This document shows positions 9,306 to 19,391 of a stretch of 64,000 nt of DNA, piece after piece (the first letter of the stretch is position 1; each line of letters starts with the position of its first letter). The notes beneath the pieces were generated by a model. It saw only the letters and a program-made list of their open reading frames with translations, did not search any database and had not been told where the DNA came from. The translations under genes and the position numbers were made by a program. Origin of the DNA: Palsa-360 sp963719875 (GTDB taxonomy: Bacteria; Acidobacteriota; Terriglobia; Acidiferrales; UBA7541); NCBI GenBank assembly GCA_963719875.1, contig CAVRDJ010000002.1, forward strand, positions 1,426,001 through 1,490,000, written 5' to 3'.

Positions 9306-10697
9306 TCAACCGCCTGAACTCGCGATAGGAAGCCGAATCTGAAAAACTGACCCGCGCCCCGGCGAGCTATGCACTTCAATCGTCCCGGCGTGAACCTCGG
9401 TAATCCAGCGGCCGATGGAGAGCCCCAATCCGACTCCTCCCGATTCGCGGCTGCGCGCTTTATCCGCGCGATAGAAGCGCTCAAACACATTCGGCAGATC
9501 CGTCTCGGCGATGCCAATGCCAGTGTCGCGCACTTCCGCTACGGCGTAGCCGTCGTTCCGCTGCAAGGAAACTTCGACCTGTCCGCTCGCGGGCGTATAT
9601 TTCACCGCATTATCGATCAGGATCAAGAACAGGCGCCGGAGCGAACTGGCGTCGCCTTGAATCCACAACGAGTCTCCGGAAATTTTCTCTTGAAAGGCGA
9701 TCTGTTTCGCTTCCGCCAGGGCGCTTCCCTGATGGCAGGCCTCGCGCAGCACCTCTGCGACGTTCGTGTCGGAGAAATGAAGCGTTTCCGCTCCGGAATC
9801 GGCCCGGGCCAGGAACATCAGCTGTTCGATCAACCCGGAAGTTTTTTCGAGCTCGGTGAGCACTTCGGCGATGACGTCCCGATATTCGTCCGCGGAACGC
9901 GCTTTCCGCAAGGAGAGTTCCGCCCGGGTTCGCATCACCGCCACCGGCGTGCGCAATTCATGCGAGGCGTCCGCCGTGAATTGCGTGATTTTCTTGAACG
10001 CGGCTTCCAAACGCCCGAGCATGCCGTTGAGCGTCTCCGAAAGGCGCTGCAGCTCATCCCTGGTATTTGGCACGACCAGCCGGCTCGATAGGTTCTGCGC
10101 GCTGATCGTTCTCGCCGTTTGCGTAATCTGGTCCACCGGGGCCAGCGCCCGCGTGCTGATCCAGTAGCCTCCCGCCGCCGCACACAAGAGCAGCGAGGGA
10201 ATGGAAATGAAGAGCAGCAACGCGAAATGGTCCAGGGCTTCATAGAAGTCGTCCATTTCAAACGCAACCTGGATCAGGTAGGACTGACCTCCCGCTTGGA
10301 CTTTTTCACTCCATACCCGCAGCGGAACGGTACCGCCCATAAAATCGACGGGTCTTTTGCGCAGGGTCGCCGGGATTGGAACTCCATAATCGCTCATGAC
10401 CGAGGACCTGTAGAGCCAGTTGCCCTGTTCGTCCGAAACCTGCATGAGGGCGCCGCCGGCCCGCAATTCGGTGTGCTCTTGAAGCCCATCCGGCAGATCG
10501 TCCTTGTGTCCTCGCTGGATGTCGCGGTCGATGAGCTGATGGACCCCTTCGGCTCTGATCACGAGTTCTTCATCCACAGTTTTATGAATGCTGTGGCGCA
10601 TTTCGAGGTACGCGCTCACGCCAAAAGCGGACAACACGACGGCGAGAACTGCAAAATACCAAGCAGTCAGGCGGAGCCGAATGGGAAGCGTCATCAT
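9306..10697 (-). CDS. Sensor histidine kinase, CusS/heavy-metal type
   Basis: 463 residues. First membrane helix at about 10-30 (LTAWYFAVLAVVLSAFGVSA), a periplasmic sensor of about 130 residues, second helix at about 160-180 (FALLLFISIPSLLLCAAAGG), HAMP, then the dimerisation helix with the phosphorylated histidine in TADASHELRTPVAVM. The ATP-binding domain has the N box LILIDNAVKYTP, DTGIGIAE and GVGLGLSI. The start overlaps the regulator stop (ATGA at 10697-10694), so kinase and regulator are translationally coupled. The domain order matches the heavy-metal kinases such as CusS, but the ligand is not visible; the divergent neighbour is a multiheme cytochrome. Confidence 0.88.
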   Translation of the reverse strand: MMTLPIRLRLTAWYFAVLAVVLSAFGVSAYLEMRHSIHKTVDEELVIRAEGVHQLIDRDIQRGHKDDLPDGLQEHTELRAGGALMQVSDEQGNWLYRSSVMSDYGVPIPATLRKRPVDFMGGTVPLRVWSEKVQAGGQSYLIQVAFEMDDFYEALDHFALLLFISIPSLLLCAAAGGYWISTRALAPVDQITQTARTISAQNLSSRLVVPNTRDELQRLSETLNGMLGRLEAAFKKITQFTADASHELRTPVAVMRTRAELSLRKARSADEYRDVIAEVLTELEKTSGLIEQLMFLARADSGAETLHFSDTNVAEVLREACHQGSALAEAKQIAFQEKISGDSLWIQGDASSLRRLFLILIDNAVKYTPASGQVEVSLQRNDGYAVAEVRDTGIGIAETDLPNVFERFYRADKARSRESGGVGLGLSIGRWITEVHAGTIEVHSSPGRGSVFQIRLPIASSGG

Positions 10698-11374
10698 GCT
10701 CTAGTGGTGTCCCGAATGGTGTATCCCGTCCCGCGAACGGTCTGGATCAGTTTTACCTTATGGTCTCGATCCACTTTGTTGCGCAATAAACTGATAAAGG
10801 CGTCGAGCGTATTCTCCTCCACGTCGTCGTTGGAATCCCAAACCGAATGCACGATCGTGTTTCTGGCGACGACCCGGCCGGCGCGGCGCATCAGGAATTC
10901 CAGCAAACGGAACTCCGTCCGGCTTAACGAAATCTCTTCGCCGGCTCGCTTGGCTTCGTGAGTGGCCGGGTTCAAGACCAGATCTCCCACTTGCAGAAGC
11001 GTGGGACGCGGGACCGATCCGCGCCGCGAGACCGAGCGGAGCCGCGCGAGGAATTCCTCAAAAGAAAACGGCTTCGTCATGTAGTCATCGGCGCCGATGT
11101 CGAGTCCTTTTACAACGTCCGGCACAGTGTCGCGGGCGGTAAGGACTAGGATCGGTGTTGTGTTCCCGGACTTGCGCAAGCGCCGCGCGACTTCGAAACC
11201 GTCGATTCCCGGGAGCATCAGGTCCAGCACGATGGCGTCGTATTCCAGGGCTTGGGCCATTTCGAGCGCGTCGCGGCCGTCAAAGGCCAGGCTGACGGAA
11301 TGGTTTTCTTCCTCCAGGCCTCTCTTGAGCAGTTCGGCCATCTTCTTCTCGTCTTCCACGATCAGGACATGCAT
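10694..11374 (-). CDS. Response regulator, OmpR/CusR type
   Basis: Start at ATG 11374 (MHVLIVEDEKKMAELL), where the receiver fold begins; the upstream extension to 11497 is not needed. The receiver domain has the acidic pair in VEDE, phosphoacceptor in IVLDLMLPGIDGFEVA and the lysine in DDYMTKPFS. The C-terminal winged helix (LSRTEFRLLEFLMRRAGRVV … TVRGTGYTIRD) is the OmpR/PhoB DNA-binding domain. 226 aa. It is first in the operon with the kinase at 9306-10697 and is divergent from the cytochrome gene starting at 11571, so the 196 bp between them probably hold its binding site. Confidence 0.9.
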   Translation of the reverse strand: MHVLIVEDEKKMAELLKRGLEEENHSVSLAFDGRDALEMAQALEYDAIVLDLMLPGIDGFEVARRLRKSGNTTPILVLTARDTVPDVVKGLDIGADDYMTKPFSFEEFLARLRSVSRRGSVPRPTLLQVGDLVLNPATHEAKRAGEEISLSRTEFRLLEFLMRRAGRVVARNTIVHSVWDSNDDVEENTLDAFISLLRNKVDRDHKVKLIQTVRGTGYTIRDTTRA

Positions 11375-11570
11375 CGCTGACACACTCCAATCAAAGCACA
11401 GCAACCTGAAAATGTACTGAAACCTCCTGTAAATGATTCTAGGCTTTTCCTGCCGTGTAAGGGAAGAGAACGGAGGGGCGAATCCAATCGGCACCATGAG
11501 GAATCTGAGATTTTCATTCTTCCTTCAGATTCATCTGGTAACCTGCTCCGAACTGGGGGCTGAGGAGCAG

Positions 11571-13220
11571 ATGAATCGATGGAAGATATTATTTCTTGTC
11601 TTGATTGTTATAGCTGTTGTGGGCATCGTTTACGGGATGTCCGTGATCCGGCACGGATTCAGAGCAACGGATCAGCCATCTGTCGTAGAGACCGTCATGG
11701 CGCGGACCGTGCGGAATCTGGGTATTCCGCGAGCTGCGCGCATGGAAGCGAATCCGTGGACGGCGACTCCCGCCCTGCTCGACGAGGCGCGGGAGAATTT
11801 CATGGACCACTGCGCGGCCTGCCATGGCAAAGATGGCGACGGCCGATCGGGAATTGGGCAGAACCTTTATCCCAAATCCCCGGATTTGCGCCAGCCCGAA
11901 ACACAAAATCTCAGCGACGGCGAAATCCATTACATCATTCAGAACGGCGTGCGGCTCACGGGGATGCCGGCCTTCGGAAATCCGCACGGCAGTCTGGATG
12001 CCAACAGCGCCTGGAAGCTGGTGCTTTTCATTCGCTCCATTGGGCTGACGACTCCACAGGAAAAAGCCGAACAGATCGCGACGGCCGCGTCGGCGCACTA
12101 CGTCGGTTCCGCGGCTTGCGAGAAATGCCACGCCGAGATATACGAACGCTGGAAAAAAACTCCGATGGCGAATGTCGTGCGCGATCCGCGCGAGCACCCG
12201 GACGCCATTATTCCCAATCTCGCCACAAACAACGTGAGCCCGAAATTCACGAAGGATCAGGTTGCTTTCATTTACGGAAGCATCTGGAAGCAGCGGTATT
12301 TCACCAAAATCGGGGATGACTATTATCCCGAACCCGCGCAGTGGGACGTGACCCACAAAGCGTGGCGTCCCTATTTTGTGGCCAACGGAACCGATTGGTG
12401 GGCCACGCTCTATCCCCCCGATAACATGAAGCGGCCCACCGGTCCCACCTGCGACGGCTGTCACTCGGTGGACTACAACATACAGACCAAGCAGGTTGCG
12501 GAATGGAATGTCGGCTGCGAACGCTGTCACGGTCCCGGGAGCGCGCACGTCGATCATGCCACACGCAGCAATATTCTGAATCCGGCGCGCATGGATACGG
12601 TCAGCGCGAACGACACCTGCATTCAGTGCCATTCGCAGGGGCGCCCGCTGACCAATCCCATCGCAGGCCAATACTATGACTGGCCCGTTGGTTACCACGT
12701 GGGGCTCGCGCTGCGGGACTACTGGCAGCTGGAAGATCACAAACTCGGTGAACAGACGTTTACTCATTTCCCGGAAGGCACCGCGCATAAAAACCGCATG
12801 CAGGGAAACGATTTCGTACAGAGCGTGATGTACCGTCGCGGGGTCATGTGCCTCGATTGCCACGACGTGCACGGCACCAAGAACTACGCGCAACTCCGGA
12901 AACCAGCCAACGAAATTTGCCTGGATTGTCATGGGCCCGGCTCACGCAACGGGCCGCGTGAAGCGACGCTGGCAGAGCACACGCATCACAAGGATGGGTC
13001 TGCCGGTAGCGAATGTGTGGCCTGCCACATGCCAAAGATCGAAGTCACGATTCCCGGCGTCTTCGTGAGCGCGCACACCTTCGCCTTCATTACCCCGGCC
13101 ATGACGGACAAATACAAAATCCCGAATCCCTGCACGTCTTGCCACATGGACAAGAACACTTCTTGGGCCTCCGATGCCATGCGCCATTGGCCGGATCAGT
13201 CGCCATGGCGGGATGAGTAA
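11571..13220 (+). CDS. Membrane-anchored nine-heme cytochrome c (class I domain fused to multiheme domain)
   Basis: ATG 11571 follows GAGGAG by 3-4 bases and starts at the natural N-terminal anchor (KILFLVLIVIAVVGIVYGMS). Nine CxxCH heme sites are present: CAACH (residue about 81), CEKCH, CDGCH, CERCH, CIQCH, CLDCH, CLDCH, CVACH and CTSCH. The first, with a later Met in LTGMPAFG, is a monoheme class I domain; the other eight form a cytochrome c554/doubled-CxxCH-like module starting near residue 180. 549 aa, facing the periplasm. The role is electron transfer; the acceptor is unknown. It sits divergently from a CusRS-like pair and upstream of a TonB-dependent receptor. Confidence 0.88.
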   Translation: MNRWKILFLVLIVIAVVGIVYGMSVIRHGFRATDQPSVVETVMARTVRNLGIPRAARMEANPWTATPALLDEARENFMDHCAACHGKDGDGRSGIGQNLYPKSPDLRQPETQNLSDGEIHYIIQNGVRLTGMPAFGNPHGSLDANSAWKLVLFIRSIGLTTPQEKAEQIATAASAHYVGSAACEKCHAEIYERWKKTPMANVVRDPREHPDAIIPNLATNNVSPKFTKDQVAFIYGSIWKQRYFTKIGDDYYPEPAQWDVTHKAWRPYFVANGTDWWATLYPPDNMKRPTGPTCDGCHSVDYNIQTKQVAEWNVGCERCHGPGSAHVDHATRSNILNPARMDTVSANDTCIQCHSQGRPLTNPIAGQYYDWPVGYHVGLALRDYWQLEDHKLGEQTFTHFPEGTAHKNRMQGNDFVQSVMYRRGVMCLDCHDVHGTKNYAQLRKPANEICLDCHGPGSRNGPREATLAEHTHHKDGSAGSECVACHMPKIEVTIPGVFVSAHTFAFITPAMTDKYKIPNPCTSCHMDKNTSWASDAMRHWPDQSPWRDE

Positions 13221-13369
13221 ATTCTTAGCTTGTCCTTAAGGCGTCATTCAGGTTAAACGGGTAGGATAATGGGCGGGGTGATGTGTTCTTTAGGGATGCA
13301 GTTTCCGTCCGGAGTCTCGTGGGGAATACAATAATAATTTCGACCGCGTCAAAGCTGTAAGGGGGCCCA

Positions 13370-16300
13370 ATGAAATTTGTAGTCGCGACGCTGGTTCTGC
13401 TTTTCTTTTTCTGTTTGCCCGCGAATGCCCAAGTGTCAGGAGGCTCGATTACCGGCGGGGTTACGGGAGAGACAGGCGGTGCGATGCCGGATGTCCGCAT
13501 CTCTGTGAAAGAGACAAGTACCGGCCTCGCCAGAACAGCCACGACCAATCCGGCTGGCCTCTTCAACGTTCCCGATCTCTCTCCAGGAAACTATGAAATG
13601 ACCGTATCGGCCTCCGGATTCGTCACTCAAGTCTGGACGGCCATTACGGTGACGGCGGGCGTCGAGCGCGTCCTGAACGTCGTCATGCGCCCGGGTAATC
13701 CCGAGCCGGCTGTGCGGGTAGCTGCGCCACCCGCGCTGGCGAGTGAATCTTGTTCCGGCGGATGTGGAAGCGCCAATGCCAACACAGTACGTGACACCCC
13801 GCTCAACGGGCGCGACTGGGCGGCGCTGGCGACGTTGCAGGCCGGCGTCTCCTCGGTGCAGAACGGGAGCGCAACCGGCGGAGGCAATACCGATCGCGGA
13901 TTCGGTGCGGCCGTAAGCATTTCCGGATCGCGGCCGGATCAAAACAGCTATCGCTTGGATGGAATCAGCATCAACGACTACGCCAACGGCGCTCCGGGCA
14001 GCGTGCTCGGCGACAACCTGGGGATTGACGCCGTGGAGCAGGTGTCCGTACTGGGGAGCAACTATCCCGCCGAGTATGGACGGACCTCGGGCGGCGTGAT
14101 CAACGTGGTGACCCGCACCGGAAAGGACGCTTTCCACGGATCCTTGTACGAGTTTCTCCGCAACAGCGCCCTCGACGCACGAAATTTTTTTGACGGCCCG
14201 GTGATTCCCCCCTTCAAGCGCAATCAATTCGGGGGATCGGGCGGGTTGCCGATCCGGAAGGACCGCACCTTCATTTTCGGCGACTACGAAGGGCTTCGCC
14301 AATCGCTGGGAGTTACTACGGTCGGCACGGTGCCGTCCGCGAACGCGCGCCTGGGAATCGTGCACGATGCCAATGGGAATCTCCTTGGCCCGGACGGCAA
14401 CCCTGCCAGCGGTCCTTGGACAGGGGCGTGCCCCAATCCCGCAACGCAGACAAATTTATCCGCCGGGCAGGCGGGTTTTTGTGTAGACAATTTTGTCGGA
14501 CTTCCCGACCCGCAAAATTCCTCCACGCACCCATCGTTCATCAACGCTTTCTATCCTTCACCCAACGGGCAAATCCAGCCGGGAGGCAACACCGGACTTT
14601 TCTCTTTCTCCGCACAGCAAGTGACCACCGAAAATTATTTCACCATCCGCTTCGATCACAAATTTTCGGACAAGGACAGCATCTACACCACTTTTATGCG
14701 CGACAACTCCAAGACCGTCCAGCCCAGCACCTTTGGCGAATTGTCTTCGGACATCTTATCGGGCCGCATGGTTGCCACGATTCACGAGCAGCACGTCTTC
14801 AGCCCCAACTTGCTGAATGTCGCCCAGATCGGATTCAACCGCGCCGTGGGGAGCATTGGACAAGTGGATCAGGTTGCCAGCTCCTATCAACCTGTCTTGT
14901 CCTCCGCCTATTACGCGTTCGTTCCGGGAGGGTTTGCGGGAGGAATTGAGAGCATTCCGGGCGTCACAAATTTCACGGGCGCGCCGACGGCAGGGCGGTT
15001 TATTCCTTCCAGCAGGGCTCTCTACTGGACTTCTTACCAGGGAGGGGATGACCTCGTCCTCATCCGTGGAAAACACTCCATTAAGTTCGGGGCCGAAGTC
15101 GAACGGATGCAGGACAACGAAGTCTCGGCCAGCAATATTAATGGAGCGTTCCGCTTTGATTCGCTGACGCAATTCCTCACCAACCGGCCCTCCCGGTTTG
15201 CCGGGACCTCGACACCGCTGCCGCTGGATATCGGGTTGCGGGAGACCCTTTTCGGCGCCTATGTGCAGGATGACATCCGCGTGCAAAAGTCCCTGACGTT
15301 GAACGCTGGATTGCGCTACGAAATGTTGACGGTGCCGACCGAATCGCACGGGTTGACCACCGTGCTTCGTAATTTGACCGATCCGCTGCCCACTTGCGGG
15401 GTCTCAAACCCGGGCTGCTCCGGCACCGGGCCGTTGTTCTCAAACCCCACACTGCGGAATTTTGAGCCGCGACTCGGATTCGCCTGGAACCCGCGAGGGG
15501 GAAAGACACTTCTTCGCGGCGGATTCGGCGTCTTTGATGTGCTGCCGCTGCCTTATGAATTTACGCTCTCGTTTCAGCGCGCCGCTCCCTTTACCCGGAC
15601 CATCGTCGGTGAGAATCTTCCTGCTGGGTCGTTTGCGCCTTCCACTTCTCCGACGTCCGCCTATAACCTGCTGGTGAATCAGACCAATACCAACCTGGCT
15701 TACCACGCCGAAGCCAAGCCAAAACGCAATTACGTGATGCAGTGGAATTTGAGTTTGGCGCGGGAGCTGACCTCCACGCTGGCGCTGACGGTAGGCTACG
15801 TGGGATCGCGGGGAGTCCACCAGCCGTACAGGGTCGACAACATTGATATGGTCCTTCCCACGCTTACTTCGGCCGGCTACCTGTGGCCCTGCGGACCCGA
15901 TGGCTTGGGCGATGCTTGCCAGTCGGGCTTTCTCCCGAATGGGACACCCACTTCAAAGATCAATCCGAATTTTGGGCGAATCAACGCCACGCTCTGGCAG
16001 GCGAATTCATTTTACGATGCCATGCAGGTAGACGTCGCCAAGCGCGCCGGCCACGGATTCACGTTCCATGGCGCGTACACCTGGGGTAAGAGCATTGACA
16101 CGCTCTCGGCCACGGAAGCCGATGATGCGTTTCCGAACGGCATATTCAACCAGCTTTTCATTGACCAGCGGACTACACGCGGGCTCTCGGATTTCAATGT
16201 GGCGCAAACTGTCGTCCTGAGCGCCACGTGGGAAGTGCCGGGGCCGAGAAAAGGTTCGAAGTTTCCGGAATGGGCTTTTGGGGGATGGCAACTCGTCGCT

Positions 16301-16849
16301 CTCTACAAGGCCAGCACCGGGCAGCCTTTCACGCCCATTCTTGGCGGCGACCCCGTGGGAACGAAACTGGACGAAACCGGATTAGTTCCCAGTTTTGTTC
16401 CCGGCTGCAACCCGGTAAATGCCAATTTTAAGAAGGATCCGAACGGGCCCATCTATATCAATCCCAGCTGCTTCATTTTGCCGCAATCGGCTCAGGCCAT
16501 TGCGGGCGAGTGCCAGCCCTTCGGGCAGGGCCCGGGAAGCGCCGGCATCACCGGCACGTGCGCAAATCTGCGCGGAAATATGGGCCGCAATATCGTCATC
16601 GGACCGGGCTTGTCGAAGCTGGACTTCTCCGTGTTCAAGAACAACTACATCCGGCGGATCTCGGAGAGTTTCAACGCCCAGTTCCGGGCGGAGATTTTCA
16701 ATATTTTCAATCGCGCGAATTTCGGCTCGCCCACTGACAACTTGACCGTCTTCGACCAAAATGGACAATCGATTCCAAGCGGTGGACTCCTCACCTCGAC
16801 GCAGACCACATCCCGCCAGATTCAATTTGCGATCAAATTGATCTGGTAA
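13370..16849 (+). CDS. TonB-dependent receptor, Oar-like, full length
   Basis: 1159 residues. A signal peptide (VVATLVLLFFFCLPANA, cleaved near residue 20) is followed by a carboxypeptidase-regulatory-like domain (residues about 22-110: GGSITGGVTGETGGAMPDVR, VPDLSPGNYEMTVSASGFVT), then the plug (TPLNGRDWAALATLQAG, YPAEYGRTSGGVINVVTRTG) and a long beta barrel that ends in IQFAIKLIW with a terminal aromatic residue. Same architecture as the receptor cut by the left edge but diverged. GGGGG lies shortly before ATG 13370. The stop is followed at once by a palindromic repeat that may act as transcript end. The substrate is unknown. Confidence 0.92.
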   Translation: MKFVVATLVLLFFFCLPANAQVSGGSITGGVTGETGGAMPDVRISVKETSTGLARTATTNPAGLFNVPDLSPGNYEMTVSASGFVTQVWTAITVTAGVERVLNVVMRPGNPEPAVRVAAPPALASESCSGGCGSANANTVRDTPLNGRDWAALATLQAGVSSVQNGSATGGGNTDRGFGAAVSISGSRPDQNSYRLDGISINDYANGAPGSVLGDNLGIDAVEQVSVLGSNYPAEYGRTSGGVINVVTRTGKDAFHGSLYEFLRNSALDARNFFDGPVIPPFKRNQFGGSGGLPIRKDRTFIFGDYEGLRQSLGVTTVGTVPSANARLGIVHDANGNLLGPDGNPASGPWTGACPNPATQTNLSAGQAGFCVDNFVGLPDPQNSSTHPSFINAFYPSPNGQIQPGGNTGLFSFSAQQVTTENYFTIRFDHKFSDKDSIYTTFMRDNSKTVQPSTFGELSSDILSGRMVATIHEQHVFSPNLLNVAQIGFNRAVGSIGQVDQVASSYQPVLSSAYYAFVPGGFAGGIESIPGVTNFTGAPTAGRFIPSSRALYWTSYQGGDDLVLIRGKHSIKFGAEVERMQDNEVSASNINGAFRFDSLTQFLTNRPSRFAGTSTPLPLDIGLRETLFGAYVQDDIRVQKSLTLNAGLRYEMLTVPTESHGLTTVLRNLTDPLPTCGVSNPGCSGTGPLFSNPTLRNFEPRLGFAWNPRGGKTLLRGGFGVFDVLPLPYEFTLSFQRAAPFTRTIVGENLPAGSFAPSTSPTSAYNLLVNQTNTNLAYHAEAKPKRNYVMQWNLSLARELTSTLALTVGYVGSRGVHQPYRVDNIDMVLPTLTSAGYLWPCGPDGLGDACQSGFLPNGTPTSKINPNFGRINATLWQANSFYDAMQVDVAKRAGHGFTFHGAYTWGKSIDTLSATEADDAFPNGIFNQLFIDQRTTRGLSDFNVAQTVVLSATWEVPGPRKGSKFPEWAFGGWQLVALYKASTGQPFTPILGGDPVGTKLDETGLVPSFVPGCNPVNANFKKDPNGPIYINPSCFILPQSAQAIAGECQPFGQGPGSAGITGTCANLRGNMGRNIVIGPGLSKLDFSVFKNNYIRRISESFNAQFRAEIFNIFNRANFGSPTDNLTVFDQNGQSIPSGGLLTSTQTTSRQIQFAIKLIW

Positions 16850-16850
16850 A

Positions 16851-16921
16851 TAGCGCAGGCTTCAGCTTGTGGGTTTTCGTCCTTGCAAGGACCAACCCCC
16901 ACAGGCTGAAGCCTGCGCTAC
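16851..16921. repeat. REP-like palindrome, family A, copy 1
   Basis: Imperfect inverted repeat with arms TAGCGCAGGCTTCAGC and GCTGAAGCCTGCGCTA around a centre that itself pairs (GTCCTTGCAAGGAC). It starts one base after the receptor stop codon. Further copies lie at 43046-43117 and 44992-45061, with related ones near 46750-47028. It can fold into a strong hairpin and may end or protect transcripts. Confidence 0.85.
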
Positions 16922-17057
16922 GGGTTCAATCTGAAACAGTTTTCTCCTACGAAACTGGCGCGACTGATTCCCGGCCCACCTCGACATCCAAAGCTATAAT
17001 TGAAATTTGCCTTGGTAGAACTGCAATCTTCGTGACAACGAATCCGGGGACACGTAT

Positions 17058-18755
17058 ATGCAAGACTGGCTGCCAAGATCGATTTCCTGTTTGAAGGAAT
17101 ACAGCTGGCATAAATTCGCCGCCGACGTTCTGGCGGGAATTACCGTGGGGCTCGTCGCGCTGCCACTGGCGATGGCGTTTGCGATTGCCTCGGGAGTAGC
17201 GCCGCAGTCGGGTTTGTATTGCGCTATCGTCGCGGGGTTCTTGATTTCAGCGCTGGGTGGATCGACGACGCAAATCGGCGGCCCCACGGGCGCGTTCGTC
17301 GTGGTGGTCTACGGCATTGTGGTGCGCTACGGCCTGGACGGCTTGTTCATGTGCACGCTCATGGCGGGAGTGATGCTCGTCATTTTGGGCGTCACCGGCC
17401 TGGGCACCGCGGTGAAGTACATTCCGCGCCCGGTTGTCGTGGGATTCACAAACGGCATCGCCGTCATCATCGCCAGCACGCAGATCAAGGATTTTTTCGG
17501 CCTCAAAATCGAAAAGGTTCCCGGAGAATTTCTGGCCCGCATGGAAATTCTCGCGCGGAATTTGCACACCCTTTCTCCTTTGGAAACCAGCCTGGGCGTC
17601 TTCGCGCTGATTGTGATTCTGATCTTTATGCGCTTTGTGAAGCGCGTGCCGGGATACATTGTCGCCCTGTTTGCGGGCACGGCGCTTGTGGTCTTGCTGA
17701 AGCTGCCGGTGGAAACGATCGGAACGCGCTTCGGCGGCATTCCGTCCGGCTTCCCGGGAATCAAAATTCCGAAGTTCCACTTTGATTTGCTGCGCCCGCT
17801 GATCGCTCCCGCAATTACCGTCGCCATGCTCGGGGCGATCGAATCGCTCATGTCCGCCGTCGTTTCCGACCGCATGAGCGGAACCAAGCACAATCCCAAC
17901 GTGGAACTTATCGGACAGGGCGTCGCCAACATCATGTCTCCGCTCTTTGGCGGCCTGCCCGCCACCGGCGCGATTGCGCGCACGGCCACGAATATTCGCT
18001 CCGGAGCGAAAACGCCCGTCTCAGGAATGATCCACGCGTTGACGCTGCTGGCGATTGTGCTGTTCGCCGCGCCCATGGCTCGATTCATTCCGCTCTCCGT
18101 GCTGGCCGCGATTTTGCTCGTGGTCTCCTACAACATGGGGGAATGGCGGGAAATTCCGGAGCTACTGAAGCTTTCTCGTCTTGAGATCGGCACGTGGCTG
18201 GTTACGTTCTCTCTCACCGTGTTCGCGGATTTGACGGTGGCCGTCGAAGCGGGAATGATCCTGGCGGCCCTCGTGTATATCCGCAAGGTCACGGCCACCA
18301 CAACGGTTTCGCAAGTCACTGACGAATATCTCCGCGAAGGCCAGGTCCATATCCTGCAGCACAAGGAAATTCCGTCTTACGTGACCATCTTCCGCATCCA
18401 CGGCCCTTTTCTCTTTGGCGCCACCGATAAAATCGACGAAGTGATCGAGCGTATTCCCGATCTGCCACTCATCCTCGTGCTTCGTCTTCGCAACATGACG
18501 GCAATTGATGCCACCGGCTTGCAGGCTCTGGAAAACCTGGCCGATGCTGTGCACGAATCCGGCCGCGGGCTCATCCTCTGCGGCGCGCGCGAACAGCCCG
18601 CCCGCTTGATGCACCAGTCCGAATTCGAGGAGCACGTGGGTGCAGGCAACATCAGTCCGAGCATTGCTGTTGCCCTGGAACGAGCCAAGGTCCTGTATCA
18701 GGAGATTGAGCAGCGGAACCTTCAGTCCGTGGGCCAAGGCACCCCGGCGTCCTGA
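17058..18755 (+). CDS. SulP-family anion transporter with C-terminal STAS domain
   Basis: 565 residues. The SulP core begins with AADVLAGITVGLVALPLAMA and the signature SGLYCAIVAGFLISALGGST, followed by some 10-12 hydrophobic segments. From about residue 440 a STAS domain follows (YVTIFRIHGPFLFGATDKID … IDATGLQALENL). SulP proteins move sulfate, bicarbonate or other anions, often with protons or sodium. No carbonic anhydrase or sulfur-assimilation gene is next to it, so the substrate is open. It is convergent with the DUF5519 gene; the two stops are only 3 bp apart. Confidence 0.9.
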   Translation: MQDWLPRSISCLKEYSWHKFAADVLAGITVGLVALPLAMAFAIASGVAPQSGLYCAIVAGFLISALGGSTTQIGGPTGAFVVVVYGIVVRYGLDGLFMCTLMAGVMLVILGVTGLGTAVKYIPRPVVVGFTNGIAVIIASTQIKDFFGLKIEKVPGEFLARMEILARNLHTLSPLETSLGVFALIVILIFMRFVKRVPGYIVALFAGTALVVLLKLPVETIGTRFGGIPSGFPGIKIPKFHFDLLRPLIAPAITVAMLGAIESLMSAVVSDRMSGTKHNPNVELIGQGVANIMSPLFGGLPATGAIARTATNIRSGAKTPVSGMIHALTLLAIVLFAAPMARFIPLSVLAAILLVVSYNMGEWREIPELLKLSRLEIGTWLVTFSLTVFADLTVAVEAGMILAALVYIRKVTATTTVSQVTDEYLREGQVHILQHKEIPSYVTIFRIHGPFLFGATDKIDEVIERIPDLPLILVLRLRNMTAIDATGLQALENLADAVHESGRGLILCGAREQPARLMHQSEFEEHVGAGNISPSIAVALERAKVLYQEIEQRNLQSVGQGTPAS

Positions 18756-18758
18756 TCT

Positions 18759-19169
18759 TTAAGCAGGCCAAGGAGCGAATATCTCGAGCAAGGCCATGAT
18801 TCGAGGGCTCAGGTGCAGGGCCTCACTCTCCTGTTCCAGGAACTGGTGAGGAACAGAGGCTGCCTTTAAAGCATCGCGCAGGTAAGAGATTCGCATGAGT
18901 CCAATTGCATGGCCGATGTCAGCTTCGCGCCGAACCTTAAAAGTAGTCCACCCAGAGTTAGGAACCCAACGGTGCTCTTCGGCCTGACCTTCCTCCAGCA
19001 GCGCGTCGCGAACTGCTCGCGGAAATGGGATATCCACGGTTCCGTCTTTGTGCAGGTGTCCGATCTCTGCTTTCCCAAATCTAAATTCTTTACTTCCAAA
19101 CCGATGCGGGTGAACTGCGACGTTAGGCCAGGCGGAAACTTCGTCCTCCAGCCGTTTTAGGTAGTTCAT
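18759..19169 (-). CDS. DUF5519 ('luciferase domain') family protein
   Basis: 136 residues from ATG 19169; an upstream in-frame start at 19208 is less likely since GGAG lies about ten bases before 19169. Conserved features of the family are visible: HPHRFGSKEFRFGKAEIGHL, DIPFPRAVRDALLEEGQAEE and HRWVPNSGWTTFKVR. Members are small soluble proteins of unknown function, named for a segment found beside fungal and bacterial luciferase-like enzymes. No signal peptide. It stands alone on the reverse strand. Confidence 0.75.
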   Translation of the reverse strand: MNYLKRLEDEVSAWPNVAVHPHRFGSKEFRFGKAEIGHLHKDGTVDIPFPRAVRDALLEEGQAEEHRWVPNSGWTTFKVRREADIGHAIGLMRISYLRDALKAASVPHQFLEQESEALHLSPRIMALLEIFAPWPA

Positions 19170-19391
19170 GTCCTTATCTCCCTGCAATATTGGATGATCG
19201 CACGTCAAGGTTTGGATCAGCGGCGGAATATGTCACACGCACACTTTGAAGATCATTCGCTCCATCGAAGCGATCCAATTCCTTGCGGGCCCTTGAAATT
19301 CTCCAAAGTAGAGCAGGGGCGGGGATTTTGACTTGATTCTTATGGACTGGGTCAGCTCATGAGACCGGGCCGGACCACGCGTCTTCCAGAA

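Noticed and set aside
11589..12932. 447-codon ORF on the reverse strand inside the nine-heme cytochrome gene
   Set aside because: It is the antisense shadow of a high-GC gene with nine clear heme motifs; its protein has no recognisable family.
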